This document shows positions 1 through 13,400 of a DNA stretch of 64,000 bases, piece after piece. Below the pieces are notes generated by a model that made no database searches, was not told the DNA's origin, and was given only the letters and a program-made list of their open reading frames with translations. The stretch comes from Ichthyophthirius multifiliis. Taxonomy: Eukaryota; Ciliophora; Oligohymenophorea; Hymenostomatida. Both the position numbers and the translations under genes were made by a program. Each line of letters opens with the position of its first letter. Position 1 is the first letter of the stretch. The DNA is taken from the NCBI RefSeq assembly GCF_000220395.1, contig NW_004086173.1, positions 48,173 to 112,172 on the forward strand. The letters are read 5' to 3'.

Positions 1-712
1 TAATCGCTAAGTCTCTTTCATTTATTAAATTTTAATATTCTCTTAAAAAAGTTGAAAAGTAAATTTATCCAAAAAGTACTATTTCTTTTTTTGAAAATTC
101 GCTAATTCTTTTTTAAAAATTTTCAAATAATCTATCTAAAATCTGGTCATATACTTCTTTTTTCAATGCAAGAGAACTTATAAAAAACGCGATCATTTAT
201 AATTAATTTAATTATGAAAAACTATCAAGCCTATTAATAAAATGAATGTATATTTACTCAACAATTTTTTTAGAACACTTATCATATTTTAACAAAACAA
301 AAGACAATTTTAATAATTAATTACTCATAAAATTATGCAAATTTTTAATAAATTACTATTCGAAAATATAAAAAAACTTATCGGTGCCTTTCTAGATTTT
401 ACAAGCGCCTTCATAAATAGATATCAATTGTGTAATAGTAAAACTATTTTTGTTTTTTATAAAATCTAATTCGATATTATCAAATAGATTTCTGTCAAAA
501 AGATCACTTTTAGAATATGTTATAAAAATATCATATTTATTTTTTATATTATATTTCTCTAAGTTCTAGAATAATTAAGGTCTTAATTCATTTAGCTTTT
601 TTAATTTCTACAAATTATTTTCTTCTTGAATTTTACTGGATTTTGCATATTAAAATAGAGAAAAAAAACTTCTGAAAAGTTGTTAGCATTTTAAGTTTTG
701 TTATATTATCAT
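1..712 (-). CDS. Hypothetical protein, 3' end cut by the window edge
   Basis: With TAA/TAG read as Gln, one frame stays open from an ATG at 712 to base 1 and no TGA appears, so the C-terminus lies outside. The N-terminus begins MIIQQNLKCQQLFRSFF, rich in Gln, Lys, Arg and aromatic residues with no acidic residue. That would suit a mitochondrial presequence, but this is only an inference. The rest is a helical series of short units rich in Leu, Ile, Phe and Lys (for example FSKKEIVLFGQIYFSTFLRE), which resembles the helical repeats of FASTK/RAP or other organellar RNA-binding proteins. No diagnostic RAP or catalytic motif is in the visible part, so the product stays unassigned. Codon use (TAA-rich Gln, AAA Lys) matches the neighbours. 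The next gene on the same strand ends at 1270. Confidence 0.6.
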
Positions 713-1269
713 TATTTATTTGTTTTTTGTTTTGGTTTAAATTTTTTTTATTTTATTTTGCTTGTTTATTTATTATTTGCTTTATAATTTTTGGTGATAT
801 AATATATATTTATTTCAATATTTTTTTTTTCTTTTCTATATATTAAATTAATTTTTTAGGAAATTAAAAAAAATTTTCTTTGTTAAGAAATTAAGTGATA
901 ATGTTATAGATAATCTTTTTTTATAAAAAAAATAATATATATTTATTTTATAAATTATTAAAAAAAAGGAGTTAAAATATTAAACAATCAGAATTTTTTA
1001 ATTTAATATATAATTTCTGCTAATAAAATTAATTTAAAATATAAAAGCTATTATAAAAAAAATTCATTAAATTTAGTTAAAAATAAAAAAAAAGATTTAA
1101 TATTATTATTTTTTTTAAATAAAAATATTTTTTATTTATTTTTAAAATATGCTCTTATATATTAATTAATATTTTTACTTAATGTTGAGTTTATTATTTT
1201 GTATATATATAATATATTCTTTTTGAATTAGTACATATTAATTCATTTTTTTAAAAAAAATAATAGAAA
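713..1269. other. Intergenic, A+T-rich
   Basis: About 550 bases of near-pure A+T with T and A runs. No frame has the sustained mixed codon use seen in the flanking genes. It would hold the 5' flank of the truncated gene and the 3' flank of the Cys-rich gene. No terminator or promoter element can be recognised. Confidence 0.6.
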
Positions 1270-2953
1270 TCAAATTTACTATATTTTTTATATTTATTAT
1301 TTTAAGTATTATATTTTTTCCATTAAATTTTGAATATTTTTTAAGTTATTTTTATTTCTTTCTTAACTAATTTACAAATTAACATCAGATATTTCAATTA
1401 TTTTTTTATATTCATTTACTATTTTAATTTATTCAATAAGTTATAAATTTAACTGATATCCATACCTCATTATTTTCATCCATTCTTTTTTATTTTTTAA
1501 TAATAATATATAATAAAAATTAGTTTTAAATTAAAAGAAAAATATAAATTAATTTTATTATTTAAATTTTAATAAAGTATTTATATATTATTGCTGCTAT
1601 TTTTATATTTTAAATAAATAAAAAAAAATTATAATATACCTACAAATGTTTAAAGTAATAATATTTCATATGGAGGATTTTTTTAATTATAAATATATTC
1701 ATGTAAATCTTTATTTTCTTCAATTTATTTCCTAAATAATTCATCATAGAAATCTGTTAGCTCTTAGAAATGAAAATACTTCATTTTAATTAAAAATATA
1801 TCTATACTGTCTTTATTTTTGAAATGTAATTCACAAAATTTAGACCAATCAAAAGAAACAATACTATTATTATTAATAATTAAATCTATAATAGAAAAAA
1901 ATTCGCTAACTTTTTCTTTGTCTAACTCTTTTAAATATAAAAACAATTCAGGGTCAATTTCCTCATTTAAGTTTTTCAAATTTAAGCAATCTTTTCTTAA
2001 TTATTGAACTTTTCTTATTTTTTTCTTGATATTATTTTCTATGTTTTCTTGGTATTTAAAATTAGATATTGCATGCAAATAATCATCATTATAAAATTCC
2101 AAATCAATGTTTTTTTAAATATTATCGGTTTTTTTTTGTAATTAATCAATATCTAATTATAATTTTTAAATTATTATTTATTTTTCATTTTCTATATTTT
2201 CATATTCTTCTTCATTATCTGTTTCTAAATTTTTTGAAAGGACTTTAAATTAACTCTCTTAGTACATATTTTAAACATGCGCAATATTATGCACTTCATA
2301 ATAATTTTGAAAAGCCTATAAAGAAGATGATGAAGATGAAGAATAATCAAGTTCTTTAGATTTACTTATTTATAATTAATTCATATTGTGTATTAAATAA
2401 ATAAACAAAAATATTAAAATATATAATTTTCATTATAAAAAATATTAAATATATATAAATATATTTAATAAGTTTTTTTTCAATTATTTTATAACATAAA
2501 AGTTTTTCTTCTGATCTTATCATTAGTTTCTTAAGGAATAGCATTAGAATTTTTTAACATAATATCCGAATCTTACTAATTTGGTATAACAACTTTATTG
2601 TTTTAATCATTATTATCACATTTTTCAAAATCAATATCGAAATTATTTGGTTAAATTTAAGTTTATTAAGCTGCCCTTAAAATAGTTTAAATTTTTCTTT
2701 TTTATTAATTAACTCTTCTTCTTCTAAAAAAAATATACCCAAAAATACCGATAACAGCTAAAATTAAAAAAATAGTAATAATAACTATTAAATTAGATTA
2801 AGAAAAATCATCATCACTTAATTCTTAATTTGCTAATTTTGTATTTTTATTTGTAATATTATTTGAATTTGTAGTTGTAGTTGAAGTTGTATTTGTATTT
2901 GTATTAGAACTATTGTTATTATTATTATCTAATATGTAATTATCTATATAATA

Positions 2954-3021
<68 letters not shown>

Positions 3022-4894
3022 ATCAAAACATGATGTCTAAACTTTAAAAGCATAATCAGGACATTTATCATAGCAAACACCTTTATACAAGACATATTTA
3101 GAATAACATTAAGTGCATATATTTTTGTCATTTGTACATAGTTAACACTAAAATTAATTACATGTTCTGCATTCTTCATAATAAAGTTTATCATCTTCTA
3201 AGCAATCTTCACAGTTATCATTTTTTCTATAAGTGTTAAATGGACATTTTTCCACACAAAGTCCTTTATAATTCAACATAGTTTCTATACACTAAGTACA
3301 ATATGAGGATATATTTTAACAACTCAAGCACAACATTTATTACTAACACTGGCTACACGATTAATAAATTAAATTGTCAAACTACCCACACTTTAAACAC
3401 TACCTATTAATTTAATAATATTACTAAGGACAAGCTGTCATGCAAACTCCATTCGCTAAAAAGTATCCTTTTAGACACTAATCGCACAAAGAAGGGTCTT
3501 TCAAACACTAAATACATTCTTTTTATTAGCATTTAATTCCACATTTATCTCCTATACATATTTCGCATGTATCTCCGTTTTTGATTGTCCCGATAGGACA
3601 TATTGATACACATTATTTATTTTAAAGATTAAATAATTATTTGTAATCTTGACATTTATAGCATTAATTTTCATAAGGCCCTTAACAGTGGAAAAGGCAT
3701 TTAGCGTTACATTATCTGCATTCATTAAAATAACCAAATTATTATTAAGGACATTCTGAACATGTCTAAGCTTCGGTTTTTTGGATTTCTGCACATATAT
3801 TAACACCTAAATTTATTTCGGTGGCTTTTCCTGCTTCATCAAGGTAATAATTTTGAGTAGAAACTAAACATAATAAAGGTTAGTTAGTTCTCACTCCTAA
3901 AGAAGCTGTTCCATCGTAACAATAAACACAGGAATCTGGGCAAGTTTTTAAGACTAAAGCTTTGTCAATATAATGATTTTTAGTGTATTCTAAGCATTAA
4001 GATGAGGTTTGTAAAGAATTACAATATGAGCAATTTGTTGAAAAAGAACTTTTTGGATTTTCAATGTAAAATCTGTTCGATTAGAATGTAGAAAATACAT
4101 TTATTGATTCTAAAAACTCACTATATTAGCCAGATATGTAATTTTATCTTCCTATAAAGCAAGCTGCTGGTTTTAAATTATAAAAATTGTTATTTAAAAC
4201 TTATAGGGCTTGTAAAAGGGTATTTTCAAAAATTTAAATGGAAACAAAATAATTTTACTAAGCTTATTGTGCTTTATCTTAATATATTAATGTGTTTGAG
4301 AGAATTTTTAAATTATTTCTTGTTTAAGGTAATATTAATTAAAATCCTATATAATAATTGAACGAAAAAGAAATTTGTTTTATTAAAGAAGCTCTTTAAA
4401 AATGGCTGTTTATGAAATAATTGTTTTGAATATCTAAAGCTTATATATTCATACCAAGTGTAATTTAAGTATTTATAAATGTATTTTAGTTAATCAAATT
4501 TTAAGGCTATATTCTTGTATTATTAATTATTATATTACTACTAATGAATACTTATTATAATAAGAAATCTGTCGAAATATTAATATGAGAAAAACATTTA
4601 ATAAATGTATTTGATTATTTGATTATTTAACTTTATATACTTGTTAATATAACTTATTACTTCAAATTAAAAAATAAGTTATTGCTTAAAATTACAGGAT
4701 AACGGAGATCATATGTTCTTAATTCATCTCCTGTAGTATCGTGGATTATACTGTTGTTTATTGAACCTTTTTTAAGTAAAAATCCTTGCAAATTCTTAAA
4801 TAAAACTCCTGTAAAAGAACCATAACTTAAGTTTAAGCATACACTTTATTAATATATTTTTTAAGTTCATATATATATTTTTTAGGCTTGTAAA

Positions 4895-4944
<50 letters not shown>

Positions 4945-5692
4945 TTATATATATATATATATAAATATTTATATATATTTTTCTTAAATTAAATTAAAAA
5001 ATATTTAATATTTTTATTTTCAAATCATATTACTTAGTAAAGGTAATTAAATTGCTTTCTAAAGGATATATTTTCTATTATACTGGCTATATGGAAGTTT
5101 ATAAAGTTTATAAAGTTTATAAAACATAAGAGTCTTTGAAAATTTCAACAAATTATAATTTATTTTTATCTACTGACCACAAAGTAAATATTTCAATTTC
5201 TTTTTAATTTGCTTTAAAGTCTTAAACATGTGTAATTAAAAACTTTTAATTAATTTATGCGTATTTAGGAATAGTTTCTATTTCAATAAAGTTCTATCCT
5301 GCATTTATATTTTTTATTATTCTATAGGGATAAATAATAGGTCCAATGGCGTTTATTTATCCTGCTTAAGTATCTGTTAAATCACAAGTCTTTTGAGTAA
5401 CTTCAACTTGATAAAAAGAAATAGCAAAATTTTAAGCATTAATATCTATTAAAGCATTTATTCCAATTACTAGTTGCTTAAAATTTAATGTTAATTCTTG
5501 CTATAATGTATGATCTATTTTTAATGTTCCAGATATTATTAATTAATCTAATATTATTTTATTATCCCATGTAATTATATTGCATGATTATAAATCTTAT
5601 ATTTACAAAATTGTTTTTGCTTAGTCTAAAAATGTTATGCAATTTTGAGAATATATTAAACCAAATATTAAATATAATAATAAAATAATCAT
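1270..5692 (-). CDS. Cys-rich receptor-like type I membrane protein
   Basis: Start ATG at 5692 gives a clean signal peptide (MIILLLYLIFGLIYSQ). A non-Cys ectodomain of about 300 residues follows, then a long region from about 4100 to 3020 with many CxxC pairs in growth-factor-receptor/furin-like spacing, such as CPDSCVYC, CSECP, CRQCNAKC and CIQCL. An Asn/Thr-rich linker (about 2830-2935) leads to one membrane helix (NLIVIITIFLILAVIGIFGY) followed by RRRR, a stop-transfer signal. The cytoplasmic tail of roughly 400 residues has a Ser run, acidic and Gln-rich coiled coil, and ends ...QQIQKIQQI at the TGA at 1270-1272. Introns that keep the frame include 2944-3017 (nearly pure TA) and 1485-1639, with others near 2370-2500 and 4870-5033. 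Ciliates have large families of such surface proteins. The ligand and role cannot be read from the sequence. Confidence 0.8.
2944..3017 (-). repeat. (TA)n microsatellite that forms a whole intron
   Basis: Read on the minus strand the exon ends GATAAAG, then GTATATATA begins and the stretch ends ATATAG before ATAATTACATATTAG. Removing it joins the Cys-rich domain to the Asn/Thr linker in frame. About 56 bases (2961-3016) are uninterrupted TA. Confidence 0.75.
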
Positions 5693-6494
5693 TTTTATTT
5701 AAATATATATTTTATATATGATATAAAAAAGAGACAATTATATTTTTTTTAATTTTAAATAAAATCAAAGAATAAAAAATATTTTAAATTTTTTTATATT
5801 ATGTTAACTTTTAAAAAGATTCGACAAAAAATTACAATTAAAAAGATGTATAATTAAATTACTTTTTTTTAATAAATAAAAAATATATTATAACTATTAA
5901 AGAAAAAGCAAAAAAGATATAATATTTATGAATTGTTATATATTTTATTTTAAAAAAAATTATAGATATTAAATTAATAAAATAAATTATTAAAATAAAA
6001 ATAATAATTATAATATATATTATATTAATATATATTTTAATTATTTATATAAGATTATTATAAATTTAAAAATAAATAATATGTATTTATTAAATTAATA
6101 TCTTTCTTTTAAAATAAATATATGATTTAATTTTTTATTTTAAAATAAATTAAAAAAAATATTTATATATATAAATATTATAAAAATATATATTTATTAT
6201 ATATATATATATATATATATTTATATTGATATATATATATCTATAAATATATAAATATCTACAAAAAAATTATTTATATGTTTACTTTAAAAATTTTATT
6301 CTTTTTAATTTTTTTTTATATATATATTATATTATTATTTATTATATATAAATTTTAAATTATTTATAAAAATATTAATTATAACAATAATAATTTATTA
6401 TTAAATATTTATATATTAATAAATCTTATTAATATAATAAAATAAGAAATATCTTTATTTAATAAAAAAAATACTAATTTATATTATTATATAA
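5693..6494. other. Intergenic, A+T-rich
   Basis: About 800 bases between two minus-strand genes, holding the 5' flank of the Cys-rich gene and the 3' flank of the dynein gene. It contains short (TA)n tracts near 6198-6220 and many homopolymer A and T runs. No coding signal or RNA gene is visible. Confidence 0.6.
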
Positions 6495-9400
6495 TCAATA
6501 TCTTAAAGCTAAAAATCCAGCTACTCCTGCCACAACCCAAATTTATTCTAAAACATCTGATGGCAATTCAATATACATAACGAAATTTGTTGAATGCCCT
6601 GTTGTACTTAAAGTACCAGCCCTAGAAACTACTTTATAAAGTGGGCAATTATAAATACCTGAAGTTGGAATTACTCTATTTTCTACTGGCACAAGATGAA
6701 TCATAGGTAAATTACAGAAAAGTTCTTTTGGTTTAGATTATTCTAATTTATGGCTTTCATGACACCATCTAGCTCCTTCTAAATACATTCCATAAATATA
6801 GCACCCGAAATCTGGTTTTTCCTTAATGTCAATATATTAAATGTCGTCCTTTATATCAAATTTAAATTAGATTTTATCAATTGCAATAATATGCTTTCTA
6901 GCATAATTTTATAAAGTACCAGTCACAAAAGCTTATGGGAAGAAAAATCCGGAAATCCAGAAAACTTTCGGAGTTCCATGTTCAATCCAATTTTATAAAA
7001 ATAGAATCCTCTCATTTAAATCTTCAATCCACGAAGAAAGACTTTTTAAAGACAAAAATCCTTTTGCTGCCCAAAGTTAAGGCACTTAATTGTCATATAA
7101 AGAATTCGTCATCTTTTCTAAATCTTCAGACATTACAACTAGTCCTTTTAAAGCTTTTTTAGCATTCACAAGTGATATATTCATTATTTATAAAAGCCTA
7201 TTATATCTCACAACTTCCTAAATTAGCACAGTGTTCATAGATTCATTATAATCAGTTGGATATTTCGTAAAAATAGCATCAAAATCGAACTCTTTTGGCG
7301 TTCTTTACTATATCTAAGTAGCTATTTATTCTATTTTTTCTTCCCTTGAAACTCCTCCTGCGGAACTAGTTCTGGGTTGTACGGACAGGATAGTTTCTAA
7401 AAGAGACCTTGTTTAATTTTAGGCATTAGTAATTTCAGCATTATCATGCAAACCAAAAACTTCTGGAGTCGGATTTAAAGGAAGACTGTCTATGTAATTG
7501 ATATAATCTGAATATTCCCCAGGCTAAGGAGAATAGTAAATTCCACTTTCAGAAAGCTTATATCCATCTTACAAAATTTCAGGTCTCATGTAATTACTTA
7601 AAATTGATTTAATTAATTTCACATCCTTATCATCTGTAACCCTTCCTCCGTAATTAATTTCTGCCCCCAAATAATTCAGGACTTTGTAAGGAATTTCTTA
7701 ATACTCATCCAATAACATTTTAAGCTACCTTTAACACACATTAAGGTCTTCCATAGTAAAATCATACGGAATATTCCATCCTATAGCTCCAAACTTCCTC
7801 CTATCTTAAATAATAGCATGGAAAAAGCAGAACCCGAACAAAAGTTTCTTAAATTAATCTACTTTATTGCAGTTATTTAAATAATTATCATTTAATCCTG
7901 CATAACTTCTTCTTAAATTCGCTCTTAAACCCTAAGGAGGTTCCAAAGTCATCTTAACCCCATTTTATAAAACCGAAATAGGGAATTAATTAGAAGGCAT
8001 AGACGTTAACCAAAGCCTAAAATCTTTATGTATATTATCATTAAACTCCTCAACTATTCTTTCCAATTCGGACATCCACGAAATAGCCAAATGGCAGTTT
8101 TATAAAAGCACCCATCCACCTCTTTAGGTTGCTTCCTTTATCATTTTTTCTGCTTTTGGACCTTAACCTTGTCCTAGAGAAATACTATTGTTTTTATTCT
8201 ACATGTCCATTTCTTAACAGAAACGTTAAAAGTCAGCCACTGGGTCAGAACCGGCAGAAAGTACGAATATAAGAGGAGTCGTAGAATATGAGTCTTTATA
8301 GCCCTTACTTATATCGAATACAGGGGGTATAATAAATTCCCTACCTTAGTTACTTTCTATCCATTTTTCAATTGCAGGTATTATTTTATCCGATCTAATG
8401 GCCTTTAAGACTATCATCTTTTAAAATTCGTTCAAGGAAGAGTTCCAAGGTTCTGGTAAAGACTCTAAGTGGGGATTGGTTGAGTCAAATAAGGGTTTAA
8501 ATAAATCAGAATTGCTCATAAAGAATTTATCAAAATCCTTTAAGTTTTCTAATTAGCCTATAGAATATATTTATCTATACATATCACCCCAACTATTCTC
8601 ATCTACCCAAGATGTTGGATTATTTAGTATTTTTATATCTCCAGTTGGACCACTTAATAAATATCTCCATTCTACTAAATCCATTTTATTATCTCCCTAT
8701 ATATGAAATAAATTTAAAAAAAAAAAAAAAAATACCTATAAAATCTAAACGGCTAAAAGGAAAGAAAATAACAGTTTATGCTTTTCAAAAAGAGATCTAC
8801 AAATATTTTCATAAAGTGAATAAGTTAAATACTTATTAAGATTTTCTAATCTCTAAACAAGTTCTTTTGATGCCGGAGCATTTTCCACGCCCATTTCAAA
8901 CAATTTCGAAAACCACTAAAGTGAATATTCATACATAGGATCAACTACATTAAGGTCTAAAATACAGAAGAACAACAAAGAAGCCCTATAAGCGACTGGT
9001 CTATATCCTTCTCTAGTCTAGTCTATTTATTATTCAGTTAATTTTGAGTCTTGCATCCTTTAATTGATTTCTGCGGCAAATTTTTTAGCGTTTTATAGTG
9101 TATTTATCAGAGTTTCGTCCATTAAAAGTTCAGAAATATCATCACTAGCTTATAGACTTCTTAAGATTTCATCTTCTATATTATATAGAGATTTTTTATC
9201 TGCAGCATTTCTTTTGACGATTTCAGTCTTTTTTTATTCTAATTAAGGGTTTTCTAATTCTACAACTTTTGCCAACATTTAATCTTCCATTCCTTATTTT
9301 GTAATCGCAAAGTTAATTATGCATACTTTAACGAAAGTTTCAGGGGAATAATGAGGATTTGGATTAGTTGAAGTCATAAATAATTTAAAGTCGGAATTTA

Positions 9401-10415
9401 CGGCTATTGTTTTGTCTCCAAGTGTCAATTCTAATCCATTACTGGTTCTTACGAATTGCTATAAAAGAATAGGTTCTAGTGATGGATCGAGATCTCTACC
9501 TACGTTTTCTACGAGAACCCATTTTCCACCTCTTAAGGCCAATTCGAGGGTTTTTATTAAATTATAGTCACTCATTTTGCATACATCGATTCCCATTTTA
9601 CATATTTCTTAGTTATTACCTAAATTTTTTATATATTTATTTGCCTAAGTCTATGGATCGATCATAAGAGGCCATCTTCTTGATTATTCTATTATAATAC
9701 CGTTTTCTATTGAAGTATCATCTTTAGGTAAACCAGCTAAATTCCATTATTAAATTAATATAGGCTTTCCTAAAAATTTAGACATAGTAACATTATCAGA
9801 ATGTAAAATACCAATCTATATTTTTTTATATATATGTATATATAATTTTTTGTACTTCATCTAATTTATGAATCCACATTTTTTCTAAAATCTATCTATA
9901 ACTACTTACAAAAGGCCCAGAATAAGCCACCATACCTGCTCCTATAACAGAATCTCCAGGAACTAATGTTTCCCTACTTTATAATAATTTAATATCATTA
10001 GACCAACGCACTTTTTCATCAGATAATCCACTAGTTAATTTCTGAGCTCTATCCAATTTTAATTAACATTCAGATATTTCTTTAGCTAATCTTTCTTTTT
10101 CTTCTACTGTTTTATTAAAAGAATCTTCTAAAGACTTTATTTTTTATTAAATTTCTTCCAAAGCTTATTTCTTAACTCTTAATTCACTCATTTTCTCATT
10201 TACAAGTTTTTCCATAGCATTTAATTTATCTCTCAAAGGTTGTGTTTATCTAAAAACTTTATTAAAATCGTACATTGCCTATATCCATGCTTATATATAT
10301 TTAATTGCAAAAGAGCATGTTTTGGCTTTTTCTGGTGTAAAATCTTCTTAATGAAGAATCTATTTAAATTTTATAAAAAAATTATAAGAAAATAAATAAA
10401 TAAATAAATAAATAA

Positions 10416-10471
<56 letters not shown>

Positions 10472-13400
10472 TATATTTATATATATATTAATATATAATT
10501 ACTTTATCTTCTAATTTTTTAATATATTATTAATTAATATTCTCTTTATCATAATCTAGTAATAAACTAAGAAGTTCACCTGGATCTGCCAATAAGTATT
10601 TTTTCGCAGTACCAAAATAATCTTCTTCTTTTTTTCCAATTTACCCTTCCACGTTTCTAACAATAATCTAACCACCTTTGTTCTTAATTTCATCCTACAT
10701 TAAAATAACCATTCCTCCTAAAATAGTAATGCAAGCTGCTGGTGGATTCGGTAAAGACTTAACTTCGACTAAATGGTCTTTTTTTAATTTTCTAACTTCT
10801 ATTAGAGTAGCATCAAGAATTTTATTAGCCTCTTCTACTGATTTTTCAGCTTCTTCTTTTACTTTTTGTGCTTCATTAGCTTATTTAGTTGCTATGGCTT
10901 CTTCTTCAGAAACAATTTTTTAAGTAATATCAGCTTCTTTTTATTCTTTTTCGATATAAGTCATCATCTACTCGGTTTTAATAGCTGCTTCTTCTAATTG
11001 AGGCTGCATATCCTTAAGCTTAATTTGCATTTCTTCTACCTAAATATTAGCTTCAATAAGTCTATCTAACCCATTTTTAAGCCTAGTAATGGAATCTTTT
11101 AACTCCTTTCTTTTCACCTTCATAATAGTCTTAAACATCGTCAATAATTCCAAATAAGAAGTAGGAGTAACATAATTAATTCTTCTCAATTCTTACTAAT
11201 ATTAAACTGAGATTTTCTCCACACTCTTATGTATAGTCTTAAAAGTTTCTACTAATTAAATTAGTTATTAATTAGAAATTCCAACTTCATCAATAAAATC
11301 AATTAATTATCCTTTACCGACTCCCAATAAAGCCTCCTCTGGCCATTCTGTGAACCAATCTAATGTACAGCAATTAACTAAACTGGGGAACATTCTAAGT
11401 CTAGTAGAGAAAAGATTAGAAAGAGGACTCATAGCAATAACTAAGTGAATATTATTACAAACACGACGTAAATATTGTGAAAATATATTCATTTTATTTG
11501 GTTATAAATTCCTTTTTATACACTCGTTTTTGCAAGCATCTATTATTTCTTCCATATCTTTATCTTAATAAAGATTCGTTACATCACCTGAGTTTAAAAT
11601 AGAATTTAAATCTTCTAACATTTACTCATTTATAATTTATGTATCAACAAATAAAAATGCAACAGGTTCATCAATTACACCTGCCATCATTAAAATCTAT
11701 TTATAATTAAATAAAAATTATACATATAAATTTATATTATATATAAATATTAATATTTTTAAATATGTAATTGTATATTTATTTATTATATATTAATTTA
11801 TAATTAAATTTTTACATTTTTTATATCTTCTCTCCATGATCTCATACTATATCCTTTAATAACTTCTATCTATTATAATTTATATCCAGCAATAAAAGTT
11901 GCCATTTTACTTAAACTTTATCTTCCGGAACCTCCAACGCCCAAAAGCAAGGCATTACCTTTTGGTTATCTTAAAATACGATTTATTCTGCTAATATGTT
12001 CACAAGCGTCTAAGAAAAGCACTAATTTCATTAATGATTTTCCTTTTTTCGTAAACTAGGGATTCTAGTTATATTCTTCCTAAAACTCTTCCATTTTCGT
12101 CATAAGTACTTTCAAATCAGATACTTAAATATATGGCCTGAAATCCGATTCTCTTCCGTTCCAAAAGTCTACAAAAATTATCCTTTCGATGTCTAAAATT
12201 TACTCTTTTTCAAGGCTAAACTTCCCAAATTAAGATGCTAACATTTCCTTTAAATAATCCCTATCATCTTAATCAACTAGCCTATCGTGGAAAATTCTCA
12301 TATTTTCATGATACCATAACTTAACTATACTTGCAGGTTCTTAACAATGTTTTTCACTAGCATTACATATTCCTTAAAACACCTTACTTATATCTCTCAA
12401 GTTAAAAGTATAATGCGACTTCTTTGGAGTTGGCAAAAGCTCATTTTTAACCCTCTTATATGTAACTAATACAGAATTAATTAATTCAGGAATAAGATCT
12501 TTTATCTATTCATTAAATTTCTAAAAACAAAAAAATAAAATATTTATTAAATTTTAATTATATATTTACAGCCAAAAATGCATTAACTAGTGTTTAGAAT
12601 ATACTCCTAATAATCCCTTCATCTAAATCAGTATAGCAAATAGTATTATAATGTCTTAAACATCTTGGTGAAATATTCGAACGTCCACCCCCAGGAGGTC
12701 CCATAGCACTCAATATAATTAAATCATCCAATCTCATAAATTACAAATCTTTCCTATTATACCATCCTCCATGATCAAAGTATTATCTAATCAATTCAAT
12801 AGGAGGTTAAGCTCCGTATTCTTCTTTTTTAGGCATGTTAAGATCATCCACAAATATAATACATTTTTTTCCTATAGGAGGCCCAAATATACCTTTTCTT
12901 CTTTTTTCCAATTTAGAATCTATAGTATCTTGAGTTTAATTTGCCGAAGTTTAAGCACTGAAAGTCAAAGCAATATATTAGAAGTTTTCTGTTAAGCCAT
13001 TTCCTAATAATTCGTATGCATTTAAAGATTTACCAGTACCAGTAGGCCCAGGAAAGCATACATGGTAATCATTTATCAAAAGTAACTTCATTAAGTAAAT
13101 ATTTCTAGTAGAATCAATTGTAGGTACCATAATTTCATTATATATAAGTTTATCAACTTAGAAATTTTTATAATTTTCACTCCAGGGAGTAAATTCTTTT
13201 AATTTTTAATCATATTAATAATCATAAACTAATCCTAAACTAGGGAATTATTATTTGGCTTTATGAATAATCATCTATTCTCGAATAAACTAAGAGAACT
13301 TTTCCCTACTTTCATAATCTACAGTACAACAAATACTCCAAATTAAACTAAATATAAGCAAAGATTCCAGCATTTATTCCAACTAATCAATTTCTTCCGG

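Noticed and set aside
8612-8839. Small plus-strand frames inside the dynein locus
   Set aside because: They are antisense to conserved dynein sequence or its introns and have no family features.
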